The notes: generated by a model not told the origin, from the letters alone. Positions 53,005 through 62,116 are shown, counted from the first letter of the stretch. The stretch is DNA of 64,000 bases from Alphaproteobacteria bacterium (GCA_003246625.1 QJZR01000020.1:57173-121172); one strand, 5' to 3'. Translations and numbers: made by a program.

Positions 53005-54317
53005 CGTGCCTTGTTTGCCATCATGACGAAATACTGCTGCCTCGTGCGAGCACTGACAACATCCCAGTCTTGATGTACGGGCCAAAGCCTCCTCGATATG
53101 ATGCCACCTCGATCGGTGGCCAAGTTTATGACGAAGTGAAGAAGCTTGGAGTCAACGTACCTCAGAACGCCATCGACTTCTTGACCATATCAATGGCTGT
53201 CACAGCCGCAGATACGTTCGTCGTGCGCGAACGCACGGCCCAGGACGGTTGGGCTCGTGACATCAAACTCGTGATTCCTATTGGAGACCCTGCACGTTGG
53301 CGTACCGCTGTTCCAATTTTGGAGCAAGCACTCCGTTTCCTTAGTGGCGACAATTGGGAAATCGAACTTCTCGGTGGAGGCCCCACCTCCCCAACCCCAC
53401 GCACCCGTGGAAACCTGATAAATATGCACGAGCATAACTGTGTTTGCCTCTTCTCAGGAGGGCTCGACAGCGCCATTGGTGCTATCGACTTGTTGGCAAA
53501 CCATGAACGGCCCTTGTTGGTGAGCCATTCCTATCGCGGAGACAAATCACGCCAGAATGAGGTATGGGAGCACCTTCCAATCTCCTTGTCGAGATTTCTG
53601 GCCAATGCAAACCCAAGCTGCCGAGCGCACCGATATGCTACAGATGTGTCTATGCGGACCCGGAGCATCAATTTTCTCGCATATGGCATCGTCGTCGCCT
53701 CGGCATTCGATGACTTGCTCGTTCCCCAGCCGGTGACACTGATCGTACCCGAAAACGGCCTCATTGCACTGAATGCGCCCCTGACTCCACGCCGCATCGG
53801 TTCGTTGAGCACCAGGACAACCCACCCGCATTATCTCGGCCTCATACAAGAGGTCTTGGACTTGGTTGGCCTGAATGTGAGGATTACGAATCCCTACCGG
53901 CACAAAACCAAGGGAGAGATGCTACGAGAGTGTCGCGATCAAACCACCCTACACGCGATCATGGATAGAACCGTCTCGTGCGGCAAGTGGAAGCGGACTG
54001 GCGTTCAATGCGGTCGCTGCGTTCCATGTTTAGTCCGTCGAGCCTCGTATTATGCCGCAGGACTTCTAGACGGAACACGCTATGGAAGTGATGATTTAGT
54101 AGCCGTCATGGCGTCTGAAAAACATCGGGATGATTTGCTCGCAATGGTTACAGCGTGTCGCAAGGCATTTCGAGCCACCCCCGAAGAAATGCGTAATTGG
54201 GTTTCCATGTCTGGACCACTACCAATTGATCCAATTGAGCGAGAGAGCCATTTTTCCGCCTTCTTACGCGGCATGGCTGAGGTTCATACCTACCTAGATA
54301 GTTGGGGATTGGTGTAG
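53001..54317 (+). CDS. qatC: QatC, QueC-like nucleotide-modifying enzyme of the Qat system
   Basis: 438 residues. The PP-loop ATP pyrophosphatase motif CLFSGGLDSAIGAIDLL and a C-terminal zinc site (SCGKWKRTGVQCGRCVPCLVR) match 7-cyano-7-deazaguanine synthase (QueC), with a long extra N-terminal domain (about 150 residues) not found in QueC. No other queuosine or deazaguanine genes are present, so it is the defence version. The ATGA overlap with qatB and the adjacent qatD support this. Confidence 0.92.
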   Translation: MTCLVCHHDEILLPRASTDNIPVLMYGPKPPRYDATSIGGQVYDEVKKLGVNVPQNAIDFLTISMAVTAADTFVVRERTAQDGWARDIKLVIPIGDPARWRTAVPILEQALRFLSGDNWEIELLGGGPTSPTPRTRGNLINMHEHNCVCLFSGGLDSAIGAIDLLANHERPLLVSHSYRGDKSRQNEVWEHLPISLSRFLANANPSCRAHRYATDVSMRTRSINFLAYGIVVASAFDDLLVPQPVTLIVPENGLIALNAPLTPRRIGSLSTRTTHPHYLGLIQEVLDLVGLNVRITNPYRHKTKGEMLRECRDQTTLHAIMDRTVSCGKWKRTGVQCGRCVPCLVRRASYYAAGLLDGTRYGSDDLVAVMASEKHRDDLLAMVTACRKAFRATPEEMRNWVSMSGPLPIDPIERESHFSAFLRGMAEVHTYLDSWGLV

Positions 54318-55064
54318 TTGCCGGTAGATTTTCATTGTCACTTAGATCTTTATCCCGACGCAGTTGCCGCCGCCCGAACGTGCCAGGAGTCTGGGGCTTA
54401 TGTTCTGTCCGTCACCACTACGCCTAGAGCGTGGCGAGGCACCATGGCTCTCGCCAAGGGCTGCCCTCGGGTTCAAACCGCCCTTGGCCTTCATCCACAG
54501 ATCGCGCATGAACGCATCAGAGAATTGGCTCTTTTCGAGAGATTGCTTCCCGAAACCCGGTACGTGGGAGAAGTCGGCCTTGACGGATCCCCTGAGAGCA
54601 AGCCGCACTGGCGTGAACAGCTGAAAGCGTTTGAATTTATCCTAAGCACCACAGAGAAGGCAGGCGGCAGGGTGATGTCGATCCATAGCCGCCGAGCGGT
54701 TGACGACGTTTTGAAGGTCTTGGGGGCTTTTCCTGACGCAGGAATCCCCGTATTGCACTGGTTTTCTGGAACAAAGAGACAGTTGTCCCAAGCCATTGAA
54801 ATGGGATGCTGGTTCTCTGTAGGTCCAGCCATGTTACTAGGGAAGCGAGGTACGGAACTCACCTCGGAAATGCCTCGAAACAGAATTCTAACGGAAACTG
54901 ATGGCCCCTTCACCACGATTAAAAATACGCCACTACAGCCAGCGGAGGTTTCTGTGGCAAAGCAGAAACTTGCTTCCATCTGGGATGTCGAGCGCGAGGA
55001 GGTGGAAAGACAGGTTCTTGATAACCTCAGAGGCTTAATGTCATCTATTAAGAACATAGGTTGA
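54318..55064 (+). CDS. qatD: QatD, TatD-family metal-dependent nuclease of the Qat system
   Basis: 248 residues from a TTG directly after the qatC stop. TatD metal ligands are all present: DFHCHLD, VGEVGLDGSPESK, SIHSRRA, LHWFSG and TETDGPF. It is expected to be a Mg2+-dependent DNase acting with QatABC against phage. Last gene of the operon. The remaining 150 bp before the next gene show nothing. Confidence 0.92.
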   Translation: MPVDFHCHLDLYPDAVAAARTCQESGAYVLSVTTTPRAWRGTMALAKGCPRVQTALGLHPQIAHERIRELALFERLLPETRYVGEVGLDGSPESKPHWREQLKAFEFILSTTEKAGGRVMSIHSRRAVDDVLKVLGAFPDAGIPVLHWFSGTKRQLSQAIEMGCWFSVGPAMLLGKRGTELTSEMPRNRILTETDGPFTTIKNTPLQPAEVSVAKQKLASIWDVEREEVERQVLDNLRGLMSSIKNIG

Positions 55065-55214
55065 ACCTACTGTAATATCGAATCGCAATTTGCTCTAGCT
55101 CTAACATATCCACCTGCTAGCAGGGCTAGCCTGACCTAACGCAGCCTCAACCAAGGCTCTACTTGCAGCTGAATGAGAATTCGACAGCAAGTCACTCAAT
55201 ATGGAATTAATTCT

Positions 55215-56006
55215 ATGGACCTACTTTCCGAATTGCTGACGAGAGGCATCCTTATTCCGATGCTCGGCGCCGCTGTCGGCGCTGCATGTTCGGCCTACAC
55301 GAACAAGAAACCTCCCTGTGATGGTGAGGGATCTCGCCTCACAAACACCATTAGTGGCGATGGGAACACCATCAATAACAACCTAATAAACTCAAACAAC
55401 ACAATAAACCACGTCCACAACCACACTTATACTCACGCTCCAAACAACGTGAGAAATTACGACGATTCCGGCGAAGCAATCGCCAAATTGATATGCGCCA
55501 TCATCGTCACAGCAGTCCTCGTATATTACTACGCGATCTACGCGCCTACCTTGTTTTTTTGGATCGAACGAGGAACCCAATTCATCGGAGCAGCGGTGAT
55601 CGCATATAGCCTGATCGGCGCCTATTTACGCACGAGGCCGCTTACACACTGGATCAGCGTCGGCGGACTGTTTGCTGTGGGCGGAACAATCGCTTTTGCC
55701 ACCCTCGGATTTGCGAAGGGACAGTATAATCCGCAGCTTGCTTCAAGCGCCCGGTACTTAGGGATAAAGGAATTCTTCCTGCATGGCCTCAACGACAACT
55801 GGAGAATATTCATATTACTGCAGATCCTGGCCATTGCCTCCCTGTGCCTTGCGGAGCTCTGCGCATTCACAACCATAATGCGTTTTCGTCCAGACAGCTC
55901 GAAAAGATTCATCGTCGTCAACCTAGCAACAACCGCCATCCTCCTGGGCGTTGCTTATTATTGCGCCAGCGGTGAAACCTATACGTTACTGCTGTCACTT
56001 CGGTGA
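55215..56006 (+). CDS. Hypothetical multi-pass membrane protein next to the Qat operon
   Basis: 263 residues from ATG 55215; an upstream ATG (55173) is less likely. An N-terminal hydrophobic helix (ILIPMLGAAVGAACSAY) is followed by an Asn/Thr/His-rich stretch (ISGDGNTINNNLINSNN, then TINHVHNHTYTH, about residues 44-76) of the kind seen in beta-helical coils. Five or so membrane helices then occupy residues 85-260. No family is recognised. Position immediately after qatD on the same strand and AT-rich composition mark it as element cargo, possibly a defence accessory. The gap of 150 bp argues for its own promoter. Confidence 0.7.
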   Translation: MDLLSELLTRGILIPMLGAAVGAACSAYTNKKPPCDGEGSRLTNTISGDGNTINNNLINSNNTINHVHNHTYTHAPNNVRNYDDSGEAIAKLICAIIVTAVLVYYYAIYAPTLFFWIERGTQFIGAAVIAYSLIGAYLRTRPLTHWISVGGLFAVGGTIAFATLGFAKGQYNPQLASSARYLGIKEFFLHGLNDNWRIFILLQILAIASLCLAELCAFTTIMRFRPDSSKRFIVVNLATTAILLGVAYYCASGETYTLLLSLR

Positions 56007-56094
56007 AATGAGATGGAGCGCCTCCGGGGATCTGCTGCTGCGCCCCGAGGTTTCGCCTAAAGTATACGAGGGGCCGTTCTTCCAAAGGAGACGG

Positions 56095-56208
56095 ATGATT
56101 AAGCAATAGAGATTCACGGAAGCGAAGGGTGATGATCTTTGCCAACGTTACGGGATATCGGAAGCGACGCTCCATGCTTGGAAGACGGAGCTCGAAGCAA
56201 CCGCATAG
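56095..56208 (+). pseudogene. Remnant of an IS3-family transposase orfA (HTH_Tnp_1)
   Basis: The frame reads MIKQ, a stop, then RFTEAKGDDLCQRYGISEAT followed by LHAWKTELEA. This matches the start of IS3/IS911-type OrfA (SRFTEEQ...CRRHGISEATFYxWK), with an in-frame TAG and an internal deletion of about ten residues. An AAGGAGA ribosome site is still present before the ATG. No orfB, inverted repeats or target duplication are seen, so it is a dead fragment. It was too broken to appear as an open frame. Confidence 0.75.
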
Positions 56209-56217
56209 AGTCTGCGG

Positions 56218-58869
56218 CTAACCCTTTTTCTTCATGCTAGCTCTATTAGCCTCAGCAGCGTTACTCTCGCCCCTCAAGTCAGCGATCAGCTGCTCGATAT
56301 AAGCAAGATCGGCCTCCACTTCGGCTGGGCTTGGCGCGACGATAGTTTCTGAAGCGGGATTGTCATGGCTGAACGTGTTGGCCCTTGTCATCCCTTCATC
56401 GAAACGGATGGCCAGAACATCCGAAAGGTGCACGAAGCGAAGCCGTTGCGTCTCGACGCGATCGATGCCACGACGCACTACCTCGCAAAAGATACACTCC
56501 TCCACTAGGCGTTCATACGTATCCCGCAGGCGGCCGTATAAGTTTTTGACCTCGTATTCGTAATCAGCTGGGCTTACCTGATAAAGTTTCTTGAGGGGGG
56601 CAAACTGGCTCTTGATGCGACCAAGCCGCTTCTTAACGTTCAGTCCCTTCCAGATCACGCCTGATGGGTCGATCTTTCCGGCATTCGCTGCATCCGCAAA
56701 AAGGGCAATTGCCTCGGTTGGCACACCCCTGGCATCAGCCTCCCGACAAAGATCATTGAAGAACACAAGGTCGTGTGTAAAAACAATAACTTGGCGTTTC
56801 GTAGCTTCGGAAGCAAGGCGCTCTGCGACTTTTACCCCACGCTCTCTGTCCAGAGAAGACACCGGATCGTCGATAACGATCGGTCCAGATCCTTCCGTTA
56901 CCGTCACCTCTGTGAGGAAGGCAGCTAGCGCAAGAGCCCGCTGCTCACCCTCGCTCAAAATGTCCGACGTCAGTTTGGTCAAAGTCGTGCCGGACATAGT
57001 CTGAAATGCCGCTTTCGTTTGGTCACTCTTGCGGGCAAGCCCAATTTTGAGATGAGAAATTTCTAGGAACTTCCGTTCCGCTTCATAATGCTCTTTGACG
57101 GCCGTGGTGAGATGGGCATCGACCAACTCATTCGCCTTCTTGGTTATCCCGGTTGTCTGCACTTCAGCCAGGGCAGCGACGTAGCAGGCATCCTCTTTGA
57201 GCAGGTCGCGCCGCTTGATTACGCAGGCACGCCCAGCCGCAAGAATCTTCTGATCGGCCAGTTCCGCTTGCTCATGTGACAGCTGTTGGCGTTGGCCGAC
57301 GTTGTCGGCGCTTGCAAGGACTGCGGCTTCCTTGGAAATCGCCTCGGCCAGTTCCATCAGTTCGAGCACAGGGCTGGCGATGGCCGATCCAATCAGGAAA
57401 GGTCCGCTTCCTTGAAGTACAGACAATGCTGCAGCATGTCTGCTCTCGACCTCCTCTCTGAATACTAAAAGTTTGTCCGCAAGGCCTGGCTTACGCTTGC
57501 GAATCTGTTCTAGCCGGATCAACCAGTCCTCCGAGTCGTAGAGGCGCAATCCCGGCAGTGCCTCAGCTGCGTGGATGACCTTTTCTTCGGCCTCATCGGC
57601 GGCTGTCGCCAAGGCCCCACTGACGAATGCCTGAAACCGAGCCAACCGATCCGAAGCCACTGGGCTGAGTGGCTGGTGGCACAGCACGCAATTTTCAATG
57701 GCGTTAGATGTGTTGATGACCGGAAAATCGCGGTCCGGATAGGCATTCGAAATCGAATAGTCACGGGCCGCAACCCATAGCCTTCGCCACGCATCTCCCC
57801 CAACACCAAGAAGAGGCTCATTCGAGAAGAGCTCCGATGCATCAAGGCTTGCGGCGTCTCTAGCGTCAGTCGCTTGACGTTTTAACCTCGCCAAACCCTC
57901 AATCTTTCCATCGGACAGGGCCCGCTCGAGGCCCTCTGACTCCAGACTAAGTTTCCTCACCCACTCGGCCAATACAGCTAAATCGGCTGCAGACGTTTCT
58001 GGGGCAACCAGAAGACGATTCAATTCTTCGAGTCGAGTCTGATCGTCTGGCGAAAAAAATGCTGCCGCCGCGATTTCCGCGTCCGTAGCCTCACCGGTTA
58101 GCTTTTTATAAAATGCTTGGGACTTGGTTCCTCGCGGGACCTCGAAAGCAACTACCGCTAACCGAAGTTGCTCCGTAACCGACTTTCGTTCGGCCTCCAG
58201 GACGCTTCTCAGCCTCAGGCAGAGTTCGTTAAGCTTGTACGGCAGTGCAAGCCCGAACGGTAAAAATTGAATCTGGCTGCCGGAATCTACGTATAGTTGC
58301 GCAGCAGTGCTATCAAAAACTGCCACCTGCATGAGCGCATCCGACGCGGGTTTACCGTCGATCCACGGAACCACCACCTCGCCGCTTGCGGTGTCAATCA
58401 CGATCTCTGCCGCCTGGGTACCGCCCCCCGCCCCGTAAACGTCAGTCAAGACCTTCAATTTTTCTGGGTTGTCACAGCGCGTCCGGCAGGCCGTCCGGAG
58501 GATCCTCACAAACCCACTTTTCCCACTGCCGTTTCGGCCGTAGATGATGCTCAGACCGGTAGGGTTCAATGGTAGTGTGGCTGACGGAACTAGCCGATTG
58601 ACGTTGGTGACATTGCGTATCGCCTTGACCTTGATTGGGACGCCGACCGCCGCGCTTGAGAGGTGAGATTTTGCCAGGGGAACCGGCGCGACCGACTTTG
58701 CCGACAGGGAAAACCCGGCCTTTCCCCTGATAAGATTAAGAAGATCTTCGAGATCTTGTTTTGTAAGTGAAGCCGAACTTGCCAAGCGGCGAAGGGCGTC
58801 CTGACGCCACGGCGACAACTTCGTTTCAGACCATTCCAAGATGTCTTCGGAAGCGCCCATGATACCCAT
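56218..58869 (-). CDS. Large AAA_13-type ABC ATPase, PrrC/RloC-like, candidate defence effector
   Basis: 883 residues. The N-terminal half-ATPase has Walker A IIYGRNGSGKSGF (about 108-120); then a long helical and coiled-coil middle contains ENCVLCHQPL (a CxxC, about residue 394, zinc-hook position). The C-terminal half has the signature-like LSEGEQRALALAAFL, Walker B GPIVIDDPVSSLD and H-switch VFTHDLVFF. The final ~130 residues include LRDTYERLVEE and, 32 residues after that Arg, VHLSD, which resembles the Arg-Glu-His arrangement of PrrC/RloC anticodon nucleases. Start 58869 or 58860. No hsd genes are nearby, as expected for RloC rather than PrrC. Function by analogy only. Confidence 0.8.
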   Translation of the reverse strand: MGIMGASEDILEWSETKLSPWRQDALRRLASSASLTKQDLEDLLNLIRGKAGFSLSAKSVAPVPLAKSHLSSAAVGVPIKVKAIRNVTNVNRLVPSATLPLNPTGLSIIYGRNGSGKSGFVRILRTACRTRCDNPEKLKVLTDVYGAGGGTQAAEIVIDTASGEVVVPWIDGKPASDALMQVAVFDSTAAQLYVDSGSQIQFLPFGLALPYKLNELCLRLRSVLEAERKSVTEQLRLAVVAFEVPRGTKSQAFYKKLTGEATDAEIAAAAFFSPDDQTRLEELNRLLVAPETSAADLAVLAEWVRKLSLESEGLERALSDGKIEGLARLKRQATDARDAASLDASELFSNEPLLGVGGDAWRRLWVAARDYSISNAYPDRDFPVINTSNAIENCVLCHQPLSPVASDRLARFQAFVSGALATAADEAEEKVIHAAEALPGLRLYDSEDWLIRLEQIRKRKPGLADKLLVFREEVESRHAAALSVLQGSGPFLIGSAIASPVLELMELAEAISKEAAVLASADNVGQRQQLSHEQAELADQKILAAGRACVIKRRDLLKEDACYVAALAEVQTTGITKKANELVDAHLTTAVKEHYEAERKFLEISHLKIGLARKSDQTKAAFQTMSGTTLTKLTSDILSEGEQRALALAAFLTEVTVTEGSGPIVIDDPVSSLDRERGVKVAERLASEATKRQVIVFTHDLVFFNDLCREADARGVPTEAIALFADAANAGKIDPSGVIWKGLNVKKRLGRIKSQFAPLKKLYQVSPADYEYEVKNLYGRLRDTYERLVEECIFCEVVRRGIDRVETQRLRFVHLSDVLAIRFDEGMTRANTFSHDNPASETIVAPSPAEVEADLAYIEQLIADLRGESNAAEANRASMKKKG

Positions 58870-59030
58870 CCAAGCTGGTTTTTAGTCATGCTACTACCGT
58901 CAGAGGGTTCGGAAAATCTGCTTTCGGGGCCAATCACTAGGGAGCTACAAGAGGCTTCGCGTACAAAATCCGCAGCTCTCTTTCGGACATCAGGAGACAG
59001 AATGGCCCTGCACTTCAGTTCGATTAGACC

Positions 59031-59590
59031 TCATAGCCTCTTGACGGCAGCACGAAGCATGTCGTCGTCCACCTCGATGTAGCGCTGGGTGGTGGCGAGG
59101 TTCTTGTGGCCCGCCAGGGTCATGATGACCTTGGCGGAAACGCCGCTATGGGCCAGTCGGGTGATGAACCACCGCCTTCCGGAATGGCTGGAAGCGCCAT
59201 CGACCCCGGCCAGTCGGTAGATATGGGCGAACAGTTGGCATAGGGAATTCGCGGTGAAGGCGGTGCCCTTCTGCGTCACGAGGAAAGGCCGGTCGCCATC
59301 CCGTTGCGGACGGCCCAGACCGGCCAGATAGGACTCCAGCTCCAGCCGCAGCTTGCTCCCAACAAAGACCGCGCGGGCTTCCCCGGATTTCGTGGTTGCA
59401 GCGCGGAGCAGGATGCGCTCCTTCACCTGTCCCTGCGCGTCCACGACATCGCCGATGGTCAAGGCGGCGATTTCCCCGACCCTCAGCCCCGCATAGAAGG
59501 ACAACATCACCGCCGCCCGTGTTTCATGGTGGCGATAACGGACAAGACCCTCCGGAATTCACCTTGGGTCAACACCTTGGCTTGTTTCAT
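59031..59590 (-). pseudogene. Small tyrosine recombinase, disrupted by one frameshift
   Basis: The downstream frame encodes RAAVMLSFYAGLRVGEIAAL, TTKSGEARAVFVG, SHSGRRWFITRLAHSG, LAGHKNLATTQRYIEV: a complete catalytic set (R, K, H-x-x-R, H, Y). Upstream, an ATG at 59590 opens KQAKVLTQGEFRRVLSVIAT + MKHGRR and then hits a stop. The two frames join in the run CACGGGCGGCGGTG near 59512-59525, needing a 1-base change. The total of 560 bp is one short of 187 codons. It is a short recombinase of the kind lacking an arm-binding domain. A sequencing error could also explain it. Confidence 0.78.
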
Positions 59591-59995
59591 GGCCGATCTG
59601 ACAGCTTGTCACTCTTTCCCGCCCCACCTCTCCGGATGGAGCACCGACAAGCATATTGACCGAAAACATCATGAAATGCACAGAACGTTATAGACAAGGA
59701 TGCGGCACAAGGCAACACATCGAACGTAAATCCATCGATCGGAGGATTATCCACACCAAATCACAAGAAAATTAGAATTTTGAATTTTTATGCACAAAAC
59801 GCAAACTCCTCAACGAACTAGATTCGTCCAGAAATATCATAAAATGTGCAGAACATGTTCTTTGTGATTTGGGCATATATCTGCGCCGTTTTCCGCCTTG
59901 AAGTGGGTTCGTTCCGTCCGAGAGACAGCGGCGGCCCAGCCGGGGCTTTTGTTCAGCAAACGTCGGGAATTGATGGAAACGTGGAAGGCAAGAAC
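59591..59995. repeat. AT-rich non-coding region with a 20-bp imperfect direct repeat
   Basis: No gene is supported here. TCATGAAATGCACAGAACGT (59669-59688) and TCATAAAATGTGCAGAACAT (59837-59856) match at 16 of 20 positions, 168 bp apart, with AT-rich DNA between them. They lie directly upstream of the broken recombinase and may be its sites. The promoter of the downstream lipoprotein gene must also be within this stretch. Confidence 0.45.
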
Positions 59996-60580
59996 ATGAA
60001 ATTGAGCGCCATTACCGTTATGACGGCACTGTCCGCAATGACGTTAAGCGGATGCGGCGATAGCGCCGTCAAGAACTTCAAAGACCTGCACCCCGGAATC
60101 AGCTTCGAGAGCGCATCAAAATTTCTCGATAAATATGCAAAAGAAAATAAGTGCGACAGAAATCCGTCAGAAAATGCCTACTGGTTAACATGTAGAAATA
60201 CAGCAAACCTAGACATAAAAAGCGTATCTTCCCAGAATGTCTTCGATTTTATCACGTACATTCTTGCAGATAGAAAAAGTCACGTGGTACTCAGTGTGGA
60301 GAGGAGTGCCCAACTAACAAACAAAACTGAGATGGATAGGGCCTTTGAGGAGGTCCTTTCCAACGCGCGAAAACAGCACGGCGATGATGGATGGAGGGAG
60401 GAAACCACCGAACCGCAGTCCATAAATCTTGGCGGAAAGATGGTAACAATCGGCGCAAAGACGATCAGCATGAAAAAGAAGATATCCGGCAAAACAAAAA
60501 AATCAATATCCAAAGCGATCATCTACAGTCCGAAAGGTAATTTCACATTTATGGTTTTGAGCCTCGAGGAAAATTCCTAA
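59996..60580 (+). CDS. Predicted lipoprotein of unknown function
   Basis: 194 residues. The start at 59996 (GGAAGG upstream) gives a short lipoprotein signal with lipobox LSGC and acyl-acceptor Cys20. The mature part begins GDSAVKNFKDLHPGISFESASKF, contains a Cys pair (CDRNPSENAYWLTC, probably a disulfide), and ends in a Lys-rich beta region (SMKKKISGKTKKSISKAI). AT-rich codon use marks it as foreign. No family is recognised. Some element-borne lipoproteins act in surface exclusion, but nothing here shows it. Confidence 0.7.
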   Translation: MKLSAITVMTALSAMTLSGCGDSAVKNFKDLHPGISFESASKFLDKYAKENKCDRNPSENAYWLTCRNTANLDIKSVSSQNVFDFITYILADRKSHVVLSVERSAQLTNKTEMDRAFEEVLSNARKQHGDDGWREETTEPQSINLGGKMVTIGAKTISMKKKISGKTKKSISKAIIYSPKGNFTFMVLSLEENS

Positions 60581-61016
60581 AATGCACGACTTAACAACGT
60601 GTTGGATGCCTAGGGGGCACCGTTCGTCACCCTAACGGCATGAAATACATCGACACACCGCCGCATACCCTCCCCACCGAACGGCATCCCAGCGCCCCCC
60701 CCCCCAGCAAAAATAGCGGGCGTTGGGGCCACTACCAGCCGCCATGGAAAGCCCACAAATCCTTCCTTAGCTTACTGCGTCTCGCCACAGCTTGGCCCTA
60801 TAGCCAAGCATCCTTTAGCCTACCGAGCGCTATCTGGTGGCTCTTTCCAGTACGCCGCCGGGGCCCTTTTGGAGCAGCACAGCATTCAGGCGTCATTTCG
60901 ATCCACACCGTGACATGAAAAGTGGATAATGGTCCATATCCCTATGGATCGGCAAAAGCGATGTGAGCCATGATTCCGTAGCACTGATTGCCGCCAACGC
61001 TACTCAAGGGGAAATA
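60581..61016. promoter_or_regulatory. Non-coding region with an operator-like inverted repeat
   Basis: About 435 bp with no supported gene. A short inverted repeat TCCATA-TCCC-TATGGA (60933-60948, nearly extended to GGTCCATA/TATGGATC) lies 69 bp before the next start codon and could be an operator. Other small palindromes (CTTGG...CCAAG near 60800-60820) have no clear role. Confidence 0.35.
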
Positions 61017-62075
61017 ATGCCCATTTTGCCTAAAGCACGCCCCATGGTGAAAAAATGGATCACGCTGCCGCAAGCGCTTCGCTGGATCGCGGATGGGATC
61101 GAACCTGATTTAGCTGGAGAGCCAGGGAGCTTGCCTTCGTCTCCGGAGATAGACGCAGCCCGCGTCGGTCTGTATCGCCATTGGATTAGCGGCAGACTCG
61201 AGCTCCATGGCCGATCCGGGGAAGGTGCAACAATTTCGTATGATGTAGCATCCGCCCGCGCGGAAGTGAAACACAATGAACTCACTAAATTAAAGAAGAT
61301 AAACAAAAGTTTGATTCGTCGGGAAGGCATAGAAAGAATCGACTGGGAACATGGAACATTTTATCGTGAGGTATCAGAAAAAGAAGAAATAGATGATTGG
61401 TTTCAATTTTATTTTGATGACCTCAGAATCAATTGGAAAGAACTATACGACCTGACCACAGAGAATAATTCTTCAAGCAACACCCCAGCAGAAAAGAACT
61501 CCCCTTCCACTGACGGAAAACGAGGTAGAGGCGGTCCCAAGCGGTCAGATTGGCCCTTGATGGCTGCGCTGGCGGCAATCATTTGGGAACGAGAAGCAGA
61601 GAACAGATACTCTGACAAGGGTCTTTGCGACCGTACGGGGCGAATTCTCGAAGTCAGGAAGAACGAAACCAACGGAGAGGAATACAAGGAAGGTCCTTCG
61701 CGGGAAGGCTTTTTTCGCGAGGCTATTTCCGCCGTTGAACAGGCTATAAAACTATACCCAGGAAATAACAATATCACCCTCAAGGAAAGGAAACGGAGCA
61801 AGCGTTATCTGCCAGATATATTGTCATGCGCCTCCGCATTGGCTTCCATTACTACGGAACGCAATCACAGCGAAGGCGCAGATGTTACAGACTCTATAAA
61901 CATCGAGCTTATTAAGGAAAATATCGCATTAATTGATAATATTTGCCTGGATAACCACTATGGAGTAACTAGAGATAAACTAGAAATTTTAGCCATAGAA
62001 AATGTAAAACAGGCGCTAAAATATTACAAAGAATGGCACCAAGATGCTGCCAAACTTAACCATAAATCCTTTTAG
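61017..62075 (+). CDS. Hypothetical protein of the mobile element
   Basis: 352 residues from ATG 61017 with AAGGGGAA upstream; a GTG at 60963 is possible. The N-terminal region WITLPQALRWIADGIEPDL is followed by charged helical segments, a low-complexity linker (SSSNTPAEKNSPSTDGKRGR) around residues 160-180, and a C-terminal part with SDWPLMAALAAIIWEREAENR. Soluble, no signal or membrane helices, no recognised domain. AT-rich codons. It may bind DNA or protein, but the sequence gives no proof. Confidence 0.65.
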   Translation: MPILPKARPMVKKWITLPQALRWIADGIEPDLAGEPGSLPSSPEIDAARVGLYRHWISGRLELHGRSGEGATISYDVASARAEVKHNELTKLKKINKSLIRREGIERIDWEHGTFYREVSEKEEIDDWFQFYFDDLRINWKELYDLTTENNSSSNTPAEKNSPSTDGKRGRGGPKRSDWPLMAALAAIIWEREAENRYSDKGLCDRTGRILEVRKNETNGEEYKEGPSREGFFREAISAVEQAIKLYPGNNNITLKERKRSKRYLPDILSCASALASITTERNHSEGADVTDSINIELIKENIALIDNICLDNHYGVTRDKLEILAIENVKQALKYYKEWHQDAAKLNHKSF

Positions 62076-62116
62076 ACACCGCAAATCGTCGGCCCTTCTA
62101 GATCACCCCATACAGC

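Noticed and set aside
53001..54317. Queuosine or 7-deazaguanine DNA modification (dpd-type) cluster
   Set aside because: Only one QueC-like protein is present, with a long extra N-terminal domain, and the neighbours are KAP ATPase, QatB and TatD; no queD, queE, folE or dpd genes.
60640..60918. 92-codon open frame between the lipoprotein and the hypothetical gene
   Set aside because: Pro/Trp/Ser-rich composition, no ribosome site, no domain; looks like chance.
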